Assembly (NCBI GenBank): GCA_037953745.1
Contig: JBAKBP010001602.1
Coordinates: 62,001-126,000, forward strand
From: Lithodes maja
Lineage: Eukaryota; Arthropoda; Malacostraca; Decapoda; Lithodidae
Direction of reading: 5' to 3'
DNA length: 64,000 nucleotides
Shown: in pieces, positions 1-12,254 of the stretch
Numbering within the stretch: position 1 is the stretch's first letter
How the letters are laid out: every line of letters starts with the position of its first letter
The notes under the pieces: model-generated
Database searches by the model: none
What the model saw: the letters and a program-made list of their open reading frames with translations, nothing else
What the model was told of the DNA's origin: nothing
Program-made: the position numbers and the translations under genes

Positions 1-640
1 TCATTCATCAGGTTCTGAAACGTTGCTGGTGCATTCTTAAGTCCGTAAGGCATAACATTGCACCGGTAGGTACTCCCGTCCACAACAAAACCACATACCT
101 CTTTAGCACGCTCGGACAAAGGTACTTGCCAGTAACCTTTTACTAAATCTACTTTAGACAAAAAACGAGCATTACCAATTTTGTCAACACTATCATCAAC
201 CCGAGGAAGAGGATATGGGTTAGTTGGAGTCAAACCGTTTAACCTACGGAAATCAATACAAAAGCGTACCTTGCCATCTGGCTTAGGCTGCAGTGTTACG
301 GGGGAAGTCCACTTAACTGTGCCTTTCTCTATCAACCCTCTACCGAGCATATACTCCAACTCATCCCTCAGAGCTGGTAGTTTTATGGGGGGCACACGGT
401 ACGGGATTGACTTAAAGGGTATATGGTCCCCCACTTCAACATCATGCATAGCCTGAGTAGTGAGGCCTGGGTGTTCAGCAAATACAGTGGGGTATGAACC
501 GAACAACTGACGGATAGCATCAAACTGCGGCTCAGGCAAATGAGCTATAGCCTCGTCAGCCCTTAGGCTCGAGTTCTCCGCCCACTGATCCGCTGAAACA
601 TGTTGATCCCAGCTATCCTCCTCTGAAGCTTGACTGCCCC
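1..640 (-). pseudogene. C element RT N-terminal part (frameshifted, runs off window)
   Basis: Minus-strand translation in a frame different from the upstream integrase gives a Ty3/gypsy RT start: PYRVPP, the SPVTLQPKPDGKVRFCIDFR block, PYPLPRVDD, the DLVKGYWQVPL block with the first catalytic Asp, and NVMPYGLKNAPATFQNLMNE at the window edge. The YLDD box would lie just outside. The frame change lies near 625-640, where a G run appears one base short compared with element A. Part of the decayed gag-pol of element C. Confidence 0.75.
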
Positions 641-1844
641 CTCTCCTTCTCCACCACGGCTGCAACTAGCCAACACAGGGACAGTGAGAGGCTCAGAGGG
701 GCGCCTCACATACTCTTTAATAAGATTCACGTGACATAACTGGTTCTTTTTCCTCCTGTCTGGAGTGGCAACAAGGTGATCTAAGTCTGAAATTTGTTCT
801 ACAATTTTATAAGGTCCAGTGTACTTCGCAGAGAGGGGGTTACCAACCAAAGGCAACAAAATTAATACCTCTTGTCCTACAGTGAACTTCTGGAGCCTCA
901 CTTTGCGATCATACCTGTCCTTCATCAAAGCTTGTGATTCTGTCAAATTTCTACCTGCCATCTCCAGACTCTTAAGCATGCGCTCACGGCTTTCAAGCAC
1001 ATACTTTAATAATGGACAAGGCTGCACAGTCCCCTCCCAAATTTCTTTCAGCATGTTAAGGGGGCCCCTGACACGGTGTCCAAAAATCAGCTCGTTTGGA
1101 CTAAATCCCAGGCTCTCACCAGGTACCTCCCGAGCAGCAAACAGCACATAAGGCAATCCAAGATCCCAATCCATACCGTTGTCAGCACAATAACACCTGA
1201 GCATGCTTTTAAGTGTAGCATGCCACCGCTCAAGCACCCCTTGACTCTCAGGGTGATACGCTGACGATACTACTGCTCGTATCCCATGCTGTTGCATTGT
1301 TTGCTTGAACATGTTGGAGGTGAAATTAGATCCCTGATCAGACTGAATCTCCTCCGGGTACCCGTACCTTGAGAAGTACCACAACAAGTTACTGACTACC
1401 GTCTTAGCCATTCCAGTAACCTGGAATAGGGTATGCATCGGGGTATCTAGTGGCAACATCCATTATGGTTAACAAAAATTTATTTCCAGCCTAAGTGGGA
1501 GGGAGTGGACCAACCATGTCAACAATAATTTTACTAAAGGGTGGCCCAATCACAGGAATAGGGTGTAACGGAGCCTTAGGAATAACTTGGTTCGGTTTCC
1601 CGACATGTTGACAAATATCACACGAGTTTATCCATGACTGCACATGAGACTTCATCCCCGGCCACCAAAACAATTTCCCCAAAGCCGCCACCGTTTTCTT
1701 GGCACCCAAATGTCCTGATAATGGAGAATCATGAGCCAACCTAAGCAAACTTTCCCTGCAGCCCTCTGGCACGACCAGCTGGTCAACTGTACCTGATCCG
1801 CCCTCCCAGTTCCTTTTAGGATCTTGATATCGGTGGTATAAAAT
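563..1844 (-). pseudogene. C element integrase (broken by stop and frameshift)
   Basis: The minus strand encodes an H2C2 zinc finger (HDSPLSGH, later CDIC), the first catalytic Asp in VDMVGPLPPT, then after a TAG stop at about 1491 and a frameshift near 1410-1460 the rest of the core: SDQGSNFTS with the second Asp and YHPESQGVLERWH with the Glu. A GPY/F-type C-terminal module follows (TGPYKIVEQ, HVNLIKEYVRR). It lies upstream of the RT sequence, the reverse of the usual Ty3/gypsy order. A TGA at 1845-1847 separates it from the protease-side frame. In intact form it would insert the cDNA; this copy cannot. Confidence 0.85.
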
Positions 1845-1847
1845 TCA

Positions 1848-3002
1848 ATTAACGAAAACAAAATCCCCTGCCTTTGCATCCCTATCTTCTAACTCCACAG
1901 CCCCATTGGTACACTGCAAAACCTCTGGATCCTCTAATTGCAACTTTCGAATGTCTGTGGGAGCCAACATGTCTAACTGCTTGGTCAACAACTCATGCCC
2001 TCCCCCAACATCCAACTTAGACATCCGGTTTTCTCGCTGCAGATAACGGTGCTGTCTCCGAGTCTCTGCCTCCTCCACTACTTTATCAACTGTGTTAGGC
2101 ACTGGAGTTACAACAGACTCGGTCAAAGGTCCTGCTATTGGGTCTTTTGGGAGAGCCACTGGTTCTAAACTCTTCAAACTTTTCCCAGCCTTCCGCTTCT
2201 CCTTAATTCCCTTCCTCCGCTGTTCTGTGGCCTGGGAAATAGGCTGTGATACCTTAAATGCTTGGGAACGAGTTACCACACATGCCATCTGTTGGTGTTG
2301 ACAACTCACTACCCACTCTTGTTCCTCCCTACTCACGTCGGCCGGCCTCTCGGCAACGACTAAGGGTGGAACGTCTAAAGTAGGCACCGCAAAGTCGTTG
2401 CCGAGAAGAAGGTCGACGCCCTCCACTGGCAATTTCTCAACGATCCCAACATCTAAGTCCTTAATCACACCATCAATTTCCAGCTCCACACGAACCAACG
2501 GGTATGACCTGGTCGCATTAATACCCTGAACAACAACCACCCGTGCTGCATTAATTGGTCACCCCGTGAAATTCTTCAAAAGTGTCTGTGAAGCTCCAGT
2601 ATCACGCAAAACTTCCACCTTATGCTGGCAACCCGCCCAACTTACCCTACCGGTCCCTCTATGGGCGCAAAAGACATCACGGACAGGGGACGAGCCTTCC
2701 TGAGTCTTATACATAGCCTGTGACCCTGCCGCTGGCAAACTACCCTGGGTAAATCCAGACGACATTTCAGCCACACCTATGCTGCGCACCAAAGACACGG
2801 CTGTAGTTGGCGGCTTACTAGGACAAGATTTTGCATAATGCCCCTTCTTTCTACAATGAAAACATTCCACTTCCCCTATCGGTCTCTTCTGATAAGAGGC
2901 GGAGTTCTGACCCTTCTGTAATGGGACGGCTGTAGTCTTTCGTTCAGTCCTGGTATCTTGGCTTTTAAACTGAGGTTTATATCTATAGTGATTGTCCTGA
3001 GC
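1848..3002 (-). pseudogene. C element nucleocapsid zinc knuckle and protease (interrupted)
   Basis: In the same frame as gag, the minus strand reads a CCHC knuckle (CFHCRKKGHYAKSC), then an aspartic protease with DTGASQTLL and LLLGNDF. A TGA at 2559-2561 sits just after the protease active site and another TGA at 3003-3005 separates it from gag. No indel is needed to keep frame from 4229 down to 1845; only in-frame stops break it. The family role is Gag-Pol processing and RNA binding; this copy is inactive by these stops. Confidence 0.85.
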
Positions 3003-4229
3003 TCAAGGGTTTGGAGTATCGCGCCCCTTGGGAACTGCATCAACACGCTTTACAGATTCACATCCCCTGATTAGCGACAACCTGAAGTCAGCCATCTCAG
3101 TTGCCTCTTGAAGAGGTCTTGGGTTCTTTTCTTTAATATTTAAAGTCATTTCTGCACCAGTACACTTATAAAACTGCTCAAGCAGATACAGCTCAGTCAA
3201 CTGTTCTGCCGTCTCAGCTTTCTCAGAACGTGTCCAGTTTTTAAGTGCATCTGTTAAGTCCCGGGCATGTTCAAGAAAGGTCGCCTCCATAGTCTTTGTA
3301 ACACCCCGAAACTTCAATCGATATGTTTCCGGTTGCAACTCGTATGCCCGTAGGACAGCTCTCTTCAATTCTGGGTAGTCAATGCAAGACTCTAAAGGCA
3401 GTGCATCATAAGCCTTCAGACCCTTACCCGTAAGTCTTGAGGAGACTAGAGCTGCCCACTTCTCTTCAGGCCAATTATGCTCCCTACACTTCTTCTCAAA
3501 ACTATTACAAAATTCTGTGACTTCAGTTTCACTAAATACCGGCACCAATTTGACTAAGTGGGCTAAGGACTGTTCTCTTACTTGGCCCTCACGGCCCATC
3601 CGAGTCCCTGTCGACTCTGCACGAGTCTTATCTAAATCTAATTTAGCACAATATTTCTCTGAGTCGTACCTAAGCTCAGCCTCATGCCTCCTGGTCTCAT
3701 CCTCCTGCCTCCTAGCCTCAATCTCCTGCTTCCTAGCCTCAATCCTAAATACCATATCTGGAGACAGGCAGGAAGAGGGAGCTGCCACTACTGAAGGAGG
3801 GGGGGCAAAAACTGGGGAACCACCACGTGCACCACCCGAGGGCACTCCAATCTGCCAATTCTCATCCCTCTGTGGGAGAGTGCTAACCTCCGGTAACTGA
3901 GTGGACGGCACTGTGGGAGTCGAGTGAGAGGGGATCTGGGGAGGAACCCCCCCAAACGCCCTCTCCTCCGAAACCCCATGTCGCCCACACAACACCCAGG
4001 AAATCAGCTCCCCCTTGGACATCCCTGCTACATTGGAAATGCCCAAAACCTTGGCTATCAGGTGCAAGCCACAAACATCCACCCCAGTCAGCCTCTCCTC
4101 CGTCACGTGGTACCGCTTACTCACAAAAACTCTAGCATCCTCCTCACTGGTTACTAACGGCACACCTTCAAATGACATCTCTCGCTCATTGTCAGTGCTA
4201 ATGCACGACATACTGAAGTCCACAAACAA
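3003..4229 (-). pseudogene. C element Gag (SCAN-like capsid), truncated by TGA
   Basis: The 408-residue frame starts MFVDFSMSC and has a proline-rich stretch, a short charged coiled-coil segment (EARRQEDETRRHEAEL), then a capsid region with FEKKCREHNWPEEKW, AYELQPETYRLKFRG and a SCAN-like end (LLEQFYKCTGAEMTLNIKEK). It stops at a TGA where B1 and B2 have CGA, consistent with CpG decay. The coiled-coil segment is shorter than in B1 and B2. Nothing suggests it is still under selection. Confidence 0.85.
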
Positions 4230-4409
4230 ATTCTCGAGACAAAAGTGTTAAACTTCCTATGCAAGCACTAATTACTAAATTAACTGGAGTCTCTTAAATG
4301 CTTTACTAATTGCCATACAAAAAAAAAAATCTTCAATATGCATGCTAAAATACAAACAAACAAATGTTGTACAACTCTGCAAAAATTTATGCTGTTCACA
4401 AAATCCTAA

Positions 4410-4421
4410 GCAAGGTCGCCA
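4410..4421 (-). other. Primer binding site of element C
   Basis: Minus strand TGGCGACCTTGC begins two bases inside the 5' LTR. The first eight bases complement the 3' end of tRNAs ending GGTCGCCA, as tRNA-Arg does in many animals; the match beyond that is not established. The interval 4230-4409 is an AT-rich untranslated leader with nothing else recognisable. Confidence 0.6.
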
Positions 4422-4423
4422 TT

Positions 4424-6271
4424 TGTTTTGAACTGGCACTCTGGTACACAAGGGCTCTCAATCAGGACTCTAATACGGCTCGCTGCCACAACGGAAACAC
4501 ACGATCCCAACCCCTGAGTACTGCCAGCCGAACAAAAAACACCAATACCCTCCAGAGTTCAATCTGCTATAACGGGGTATACAAGAACTCGGTACTAGTG
4601 TTCAACAACAGACTAATAAAGAGACAGGAATTATCTAGTCTGGTCAACAATCAAACAATGAAGTAAGAAACAACAACACCAAAGAATAGTGTTGGCCGAA
4701 GCCGAAGTAATCCACCCTTGACTGAACTTAAGAAGTCCTCCACCCTCTACTTCGGATTGGCACTATTACGTTACGTTAATTAATAGTCCTTAAGCATCGA
4801 GCAAGGAATCTTCTGAAAAAAGTTAATGCTTCTCGGATGCTCGTAAGAAGTACGTATCGGATTTTGAACAGTAATTCAATAAGCAAAAACACTGGCAATT
4901 AAATACTATTAAAGGCTTAAATTGGCATAAGAATAATTAAAAGAACATGCAATAGTAAATGGCAAACATTAAAAAGAAGTACTCCGCAAATGCAACGGCA
5001 ATAGCCTACTCGGATTGTGCTCGTGGGCCACTAATCACTAAAGTAGCCAAGCTTGCAACACATGAAATCAATAGTGCATAAACAATATCATGCATAAGGA
5101 AAGCTTCAATACTATTCTGTATCTACTAATCGAGTAAAGTCTAGCTGGGGTACTGTAGGCAAAAAGGTAGCAGTGACTGAGCAAAAACGGCTCGTAGCCT
5201 AGCGAAGTCCGCACGACTGTTTAAAGTATTACATTAAAACTAACAAGTGCACTTTGAGAAATCCAGATCCCTTGTATCTGGTTTTCTCCCGGCTCCTTGA
5301 CAAAGTAAAAACAAACTGTTAATAAAATACAGGGTGGTTAGGCTCTTGCCCTCACACACTGTAAATTATTAACTCAACACAGTCAGCCGCGAAGACAACC
5401 TAGGCTTCACTGAACCGAAACGAGTATGCAGGTTTATCGCTTAACCACTGCATCAAACAACAACTCGTAACACAGAAAAGCCTTACCCCAGTCTAGCATT
5501 ACCTAGACTAGCAGAAAACAGGAATAATAATAATAACACACAGGGAAATGCATATACAAGTGCAACAAACATAAACCAATCCTATTCTAAGTCAACCCTT
5601 CCAAAATAGGCTATCCAATAGGCAAGTATCTCGTGAGAACTCAAGCGATAATACGTTGGCTGACTAGCTCTGCACCAACGGGACCATGGAAGTTAAACAG
5701 GGCAGGGAAAAGAGGAGATAAGAATGTAAGGTAGTAGAGAAAGTTCCCATCAGTCAGAAGAATATATATAGTTAGCAAGGGAAATGAGAAGTCGCTCTGC
5801 CTAATGAGTTCTGATGAAAAAATGGCTAGACTTCCCTTTTATACCCGGCCCTCTAGTGAGCCCAACGTGAACTACTAAGGACCGCCCACTGACAACCATT
5901 ACGTAATTTCTCTCTCTCCTCTGGGATACACAAAGGCTCCCCCTAGCACTGAGGGAGGGAGGAGTGCTAGTGAGTTAGGCCTATCTCCTGCCTGGCGTAC
6001 CCACTGACACCTAACTGTGGCTGTTTCTCTTCCCATCATTACAAATAAGTTTTACACACAATACTTATAACTAATGATATAAAATAGAACTCGTTTACTC
6101 AGATGAAAATAAAATACATATTCATAATACTTATAGTACAACGGCTCACACAAACTAAGTTAGGAAACTCTACATAGACTACAGCCAAAGTTCCTGCCCT
6201 GACGATCCTAGCGAGAGTGGGGCATGACTAGGCGTTCTATACAGCATGCTCACACGTGGACATGCGTCACA
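4424..6271 (-). repeat. C element 5' LTR (1848 bp)
   Basis: Clear but diverged homolog of the B1 and B2 LTRs, sharing long blocks. The right end is the family terminus CATGCGTCACA (minus strand TGTGACGCATG). The left end is mutated to TGTTTTGAAC where the others have TGTTACGACC. Its partner LTR is outside the window. Confidence 0.9.
5837..5843 (-). promoter_or_regulatory. TATA box in C LTR
   Basis: Minus strand TATAAAA in the context GGGTATAAAAGGGAAG. It occupies the same LTR position as the TATAAAAA boxes of B1 and B2, so it is the likely core promoter of the element. Confidence 0.6.
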
Positions 6272-9200
6272 ACATGATTAGATTAATATACAGTATTCGA
6301 GAATGGATAATAAGTCGTAGGCATGTGCATAAACCTTTTAACCGTCTTGGTGGTGTAATGGTTAAGGTGTCTAAAAATCTGTGTGATAACCCGGGTTCGA
6401 ATCCTGGTGGATCACATATATGCTTTAATTAATTTCATTGGAGGTGTTTGGTGTTGTGGTGAAATTAACCCAAGGAGCCCCAGCGACGCAAACCGTGCGT
6501 CGGTAATGTATGTAATGCTAAACCCCAGCGATGCCTCGTTTGCGTCAGCGTCACTCCGGTCCCAATTACTCCGGTCCTATGGGACATAGAGGTCTCAGAT
6601 TTGTATGGGAACTGTGTAAGTATCCCACGCACCCACGCCGATGGTTGAAAACTCTCAAAGTACAACCGCATGTGCGTGAGCGTGCAAAAACATGTTTTTT
6701 GGGGAATTACCTTCAATTTTTTACTCTTGTAAAATCCGTTTTCGGGGGCTCTGTAGGACCATTTTTTGAGCTTTTTGATCGGTTTTTCATGGTTTTTCCT
6801 TCATTCCTAACCCATTCGCTATTGTTTCTGGAATAAAACAATATTTTCAGAATCAGCCGGGTCTGGGTGGTACATTTATAAATATTTAGCTGGTACTCAG
6901 TGGGTTAATAATAAAGAAATAGATTATCAGTAGGTTCAGGGATATTTCGTAGCGAGGCCATTCTAAATGATCTGTGCCCCATGAATATGCTTTCCTCTCA
7001 CTTAAACATTAGGCTACCACAGTGCGGTGGGAATATGAACATGATTAGATTAATATCCAGTATTCGAGAATAATAAGTCGTAGGCATGTGCATAAACCTT
7101 TTAAACATCTTGGTGGTGTAATGGTTGAGGTGTCTAAAAATCTGTGTGTGACAACCCGGGTTCGAATCCTGGTGGATCACATATATGCTTTTATTAATTT
7201 CATTGGAGGTGTTTGGTGTTGTGGTGAAATTAATAATAAAGAAATAGATTATCAGTAGATTCAGGGATATTTCGTAGCGAGGCCATTCTAAATGATCTGT
7301 GCCCCATGAATATGCTTTCCTCTCACTTAAACATTAGGCTACCATAGTGCGGTGGGAATATGAACATGATTAGATTAATATACAGTATTCGAGAATGGAT
7401 AATAAGTCGTAGGCATGTGCATAAACCTTTTAACCGTCTTGGTGGTGTAATGGTTAAGGTGTCTAAAAATATGTGTGTGATAACAAGGGTTCGAATCCTG
7501 GTAGATCACATAATATTGTATGCTTTCATTAATTTCAATGGAGGTGTTTGGTATTGTGGTGAAATTAATAATAAAGACACATATTATCAGTAGGTTCAGG
7601 GATATTTCGCAGCGAGGCCATTCTAAATGATCTGTGCCCCATGAATATGCTTTCCTCTCACTTAAACATTAGGCTACCATAGTGTGGTGGGAATATGAAC
7701 ATGATTAGATTAATATCCAGTATTCAAGTATGGATAATAAGTCGTAGGCATGTGCATAAACCTTTTAACCGTCTTGGTGGTGTAATGGTTAAGGTCTCTA
7801 AAAATCTGTGTGTGACAACCCGGGTTCGAATCCTGGTGGATCACATATATGCTTTTATTAATTTCATTGGAGGTGTTTGGTGTTGTGGTGAAATTAATAA
7901 TAAAGAAATAGATTATCAGTAGATTCAGGGATATTTCGTAGCGAGGCCATTCTAAATGATCTGTGCCCCATGAATATGCTTTCCTCTCACTTAAACATTA
8001 GGCTACCATAGTGCGGTGGGAATATGAACATGATTAGATTAATATACAGTATTCGAGAATGGATAATAAGTCGTAGGCATGTGCATAAACCTTTTAACCG
8101 TCTTGGTGGTGTAATGGTTAAGGTGTCTAAAAATATGTGTGTGATAACCCGGGTTCGAATCCTGGTAGATCACATAATATTGTATGCTTTCATTAATTTC
8201 AATGGAGGTGTTTGGTATTGTGGTGAAATTAATAATAAAGACACAGATTATCAGTAGGTTCAGGGATATTTCGCAGCGAGGCCATTCTAAATGATCTGTG
8301 CCCCATGAATATGCTTTCCTCTCACTTAAACATTAGGCTACCATAGTGTGGTGGGAATATGAACATGATTAGATTAATATCCAGTATTCAAGTATGGATA
8401 ATAAGTCGTAGGCATGTGCATAAACCTTTTAACCGTCTTGGTGGTGTAATGGTTAAGGTCTCTAAAAATCTGTGTGTGATAACCCGGGTTCGAATCCTGG
8501 TGGATCACATATATATGCTTTCATTAATTTCATTGGAGGTGTTTGGTGTTGTGGTGAAATTAATAATACAGAAATAGATTATCAGTAGGTTCAGGGATAT
8601 TTCGCAGCTAGGCCATTCTAAATGATCTGTGCCCCATGAATATGCTTTCCTCACTTAAACATTAGGCTACCATAATAAAGAAATAGATTATCAGTAGGTT
8701 CAGGGATATTTCGTAACTAGGCCATTCTAAATATTATCTGTGCCCCATGAATATGCTTTCCTCTCACTTAAACATTAGGCTACCATAGTGCGGTGGGAAT
8801 ATGAACATGATTAGATTAATATACAGTATTCGAGAATGGATAATAAGTCGTAGGCATGTGCATAAACCTTTTAACCGTCTTGGTGGTGTAATATTTAAGG
8901 TGTCTAAAAATCTGAGTGTGATAACCCGGGTTCGAATCCTGGTGGTTCACATATATGCTTTCATTAATTTCATTGGAGGTGTTTGGTGTTGGTGACATTA
9001 ATAATAACGATATGGATTATCAGTAGGTTCAGGGATATTTCGTAGCGAGGCCATTCTAAATTATCTGCGCCCCATGAATATGCTTTCCTCTCACTTATAC
9101 ATTAGGCTACCATAGTACGGTGGGAATATGAACATGATTAGATTAATATCCAATATTCGAGAATGGATAATAAGTCGTAGGCATGTGCATAAACCTTTTA

Positions 9201-9342
9201 ACCGTCTTGGAGGTGTAATGGTTAAGGTGTCTATACACCTGTGTGTGATAACCCGGGTTCGAATCCTGGTGGATCACATATATGCTTTCATTAATTTCAT
9301 GGTAGGTGTTTGGTGTTGTGGTGAAATTAATAATAAAGAAAT
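6272..9342 (+). repeat. Satellite array, left part: about 330-bp monomers with tRNA-like core
   Basis: Head-to-tail monomers are recognised by the landmark ATGAACATGATTAGATTA, with landmark spacings of 335, 329, 335, 442 and 327 bp from 7360 on. Each monomer carries an A-box-like TGGTGTAATGG and, about 40 bp later, a perfect B box GGTTCGAATCC, so it looks derived from a tRNA or a tRNA-type SINE. Units at 7360 and 8024 are almost identical to each other, as are 7695 and 8359, so there is a 664-bp dimeric higher-order repeat. The 442-bp spacing holds an extra partial monomer near 8640-8760. The array is interrupted by a piggyBac-like MITE at 6469 and cut at 9342 by B1. Confidence 0.9.
6469..6904. 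mobile_element. piggyBac-like MITE (436 bp)
   Basis: The satellite sequence GAAATTAATAATAAAG is split, with TTAA present on both sides (6465-6468 and 6905-6908). The ends begin CCC: CCCAAGGAGCCCCAGC on the left and CCCACTGAGTACCAGC read inward from the right, 12 of 16 identical. TTAA duplication and CCC ends are the piggyBac signature. No transposase frame is present, so it is non-autonomous. Confidence 0.75.
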
Positions 9343-11209
9343 TGTTACGACCTGGCACTCGGGTACACCAGGGCTCTCAAACAGGACTCGAGTACGGCTC
9401 GCTGCCACAACGGAAACACACGATCCCAAACCCTGAGTACTGCCAGCCGAACAAAAAAACACCAATACCCTCCAGAGTTCGATCTGCTATAACGGGGTAT
9501 ATAAGAACTCGGTACTAGTGTTCAACAACAGACTAATAAAGAGACAGGAATTATCTAGTCTGGTCAACAATCAAACAAAGAAGTAAGAAACAACAACACC
9601 AAAGAATAGTGTTGGCCGAAGCCGAAGTAATCCACCCTTGACTAAGAACTTAAGAAGTCCTCCACCCTCTACTTCGGATCGGCACTATTACGTTACGTTA
9701 ATCAATAGTCCTTAAGCATCGAGCAAGGAATCTTCTGATAAAGTTAGATGCTTCTCGGATGCTCATAAGAAGTACGTATCGGATTTTGAACAGCTATCCA
9801 AATAAGCAACACTCTGACAATTAATTATCATTAAAGGTTTAAATTGACATAAGAAGAATTATAAGAATATGCAATAGTAAATGGCAAACATTAAAAAGAA
9901 GTACTCCGCCAATGCACCGGCAATAGCCTACTCGGATTGTGCTCGTGGGCCACTAATCTCTAAAGTAGCTAAGCGTGCAACACATGAAATCAATAGTGCT
10001 TAAACAATAGTATACATAAGGTAAGCTTCAATACTATTCTGTATCTGCTGATCGAGCAAAGTCTAGCTGGGATATAGTAGGCTAGGAAACAATGGCTGAG
10101 CAAACGGCTCGTAGCCTAGCGAGGTCCTTAAGGCTGTGCGGCCAAATTACGTTAATTGACGGGATGCTCTCTTGAGAGATCCAGATCGCTAGTATCTGGT
10201 TCTCTCCTGGCGATCCTCTCAAAGTCAAAGCAACCGAGTTAGCACAGTGTTGGGTGGCAGAGGCAAAAGCCCTCACTCGCAACACAGTGCTAAACTCACA
10301 AGGTACACAGTCAGAAAGACCACCTAGGCTTCCCACGTCTCCGTTGCGATTGTACAGGTTCAACAAAACCTAGTACACATCGGGAATCACAACACCAGTA
10401 GCCTTATCCCAGTCTAGCATTACCTAGACCAGCAGAAAACAGGATCAATAATAATAATACACAGGGAAATGCATATACGAGTGCAACAAACATTAATCAA
10501 TCCTAGTCTAAATTATCCCTTCCAAAATAGGCTATCTACTAGGCATATATCTCGTGAGAACTCAAGCGATAATACGTTGGCTGACTAACTCTGCACCAAC
10601 GGGACCATTGAAGTTAAAAAGGGTATTTGAAAAGAGGAGATAGAATGTACGGTAGTAGAGAAAGTTCACATCAGTCAGAAGAATATATATAGTAGCAAGG
10701 GAAATGAGAAGTCGCTCTGCCTAATGAGTTCTGAAGAAAATGTGGCGAGACTTCCCTTTTTATACTCGGCCCTCTAGTGAGCATATCGTAAACAACTAAG
10801 GACCGCCCACTGACAATCATTACGTAACTTATCTCTCTCAATCTGGGATAGACAAAGGCTTTCCCACGCACTGAGGGGGAGGAGGGAGGAGGGGAGTGCT
10901 AGTGAGTTAGGCCCACCTCCCGCATGGCGCACTCACCGACCCCCCGTTACGTAATCTCTCTCTCTCTCCTCTCATCATTACAAATAAGTTTTATACACAA
11001 TACTTATAACTAATGATATAAAATAGAACTCGTTGACTCAGATGAAAACAAAATACATATTCATAATACTTATAGTACAACGGCTCACATGAACTCAGTT
11101 AGAAAACTCTACATAGACTCCAGCCAAAGTTCCTGCCCTGACGATCCTAGCGAGAGTGGGGCCTGACTGGGCGTTCTGGACAGCATGCTCACACTCGACA
11201 TGCGTCACA
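9343..11209 (-). repeat. B1 3' LTR (1867 bp)
   Basis: Ends TGTTACGACC ... CATGCGTCACA on the plus strand; nearly identical to 25052-26921. It contains a minus-strand TATAAAAA at 10757-10764 and CT-rich simple sequence near 10950. Open frames inside it are not genes. Confidence 0.95.
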
Positions 11210-11705
11210 CCTCCCCCAAGATTTTACTTGCTCAACCCTGAGCTAAAATCTGACACACACAGAACCCCATCAAGCCCCTCACACCCAGCGACCGCATGGC
11301 ACTAAAACAAAGCTGAGTTTATCACTAAAACACATCTTATTATTAAAAAAAAAATCACATTTTATAACTCCTCCCACCAATAGGAAAAAAAAAAACACAA
11401 TATCATGCTCCCAGAGCGAGCTTACAGCAGCTCAGCCGTTTGATAGTTCGTGGACTACTCAAACTCAATAGGCTATGACAAACTTATACAATTATCTATA
11501 TCAAAAAGAAAGTTTTTTTTTTTTTATGATTTTTATATTTTAATATGTTTTTCCCGGCTGCACTATAAGGGCAGCCTATTTTCTTCTATACCAAACGCTC
11601 AACTCCTGCTTTACGACCCAATACGCTGGGCTACAACCGCGAGCCAACAAGCACCAAGCGCAAAATACTATTCAAACTAAAGCAGGAGGCTACCCGTGTG
11701 TCAAT
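11210..11705 (-). other. B1 3' untranslated region with polypurine tract
   Basis: Directly next to the 3' LTR, the minus strand reads CTTGGGGGAGG (11210-11220), the expected polypurine primer for plus-strand DNA synthesis. The rest is AT-rich with A and T runs and no coding signal. The equivalent interval in B2 is 52532-53021. Confidence 0.75.
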
Positions 11706-12254
11706 CTACCCAGGATCATATACCCTTGAACGACCATCTGCAACCACGTTGTCACAACCGGCAATATGGCGTATGTCCAGGTTATATACCAATAACCTTA
11801 GTGACCACCGGGTCAGCCTCATATTCCGATTGTGAAACTGGTCCAAGAACTTGAGAGGGTAATGATCTGGGTAAACTACAACGACCGGACCATAGGCTGG
11901 AACATAGACCTCGAAATGCCCCAGCGCAAGCACAACCGCCAGCAGCTCCTCCTCGACAACAGAGCAGCTCCCCTGGGCCGAATTGTACTTCTCCGAGCAG
12001 AAACTAACAGGATGCTCCAGCCCCTCCTCGTCCTTTTCAATTTCATTCATCAGGTTCTGAACCGTTGCTGGTGCATTCTCAAGTCCGTCAGGCATAACAT
12101 TGCACTGGTAGGTACTCCCGTCCACAACATCCAGCTCTGCTTGCACCATAGGCTGTCGAGCAGGATTTATACGGTAGGGAAGTAAACTGAGCCTTGCACT
12201 ATCTCCAGCCTGCATGTCGGATTCTACCCCGTACATCAGACCTGGAGAAGCAAC
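11706..12254 (-). pseudogene. B1 pol remnant, downstream part of the split frame
   Basis: About 183 codons of B1 left of the A insertion. It encodes the RT N-terminal edge (PYRINPARQP), jumps by deletion to the RT block GSTYQCNVMP...QNLMNEIEKD, then an RNase H part that B2 lacks (GLEHPVSFCSEKYNSAQ) and the shared C-terminal end HIAGCDNVVADGRSRV. The YLDD box and the first RT Asp are missing, so no polymerase activity is expected. The codon phase matches the 21562-24870 part, so the frame was open before A landed. The open frame continues past 12254 into A's LTR only by chance. Confidence 0.85.

Larger units (their letters stand above)
1..6271 (-). mobile_element. Element C: partial, decayed Gmr1-like LTR retrotransposon
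   Basis: Read on the minus strand, this is a 5' LTR (4424-6271), primer site, gag, nucleocapsid, protease, integrase and the start of RT. The rest of RT, RNase H and the 3' LTR lie beyond the left edge. Gag is very close to that of B1 and B2, and the LTR is a diverged version of theirs, so C belongs to the same lineage but keeps the integrase they lost. The coding frame has at least four stop codons and two frameshifts. The right end abuts the satellite monomer sequence, so C inserted into that array. Confidence 0.9.

Noticed and set aside
6394..6404. Functional tRNA genes at B-box sites in the satellite and at 63110
   Set aside because: Acceptor and anticodon stems do not pair convincingly; these are tRNA-derived repeats.
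7036..9120. CRISPR-like array of regular repeats
   Set aside because: Units of about 330 bp are continuous repeats without unique spacers, in a eukaryotic context.
7360..9436. Series of similar 64-102-codon open frames starting MNMIRLI in each satellite monomer
   Set aside because: They follow the repeat unit, span the tRNA-like core, and vary freely in length and end; no sign of protein-level conservation beyond DNA similarity.
10082..10366. 94-codon minus frame repeated at 25793-26077
   Set aside because: It lies wholly inside the B1 LTRs, is not kept in the C or B2 LTRs, and has no recognisable family.
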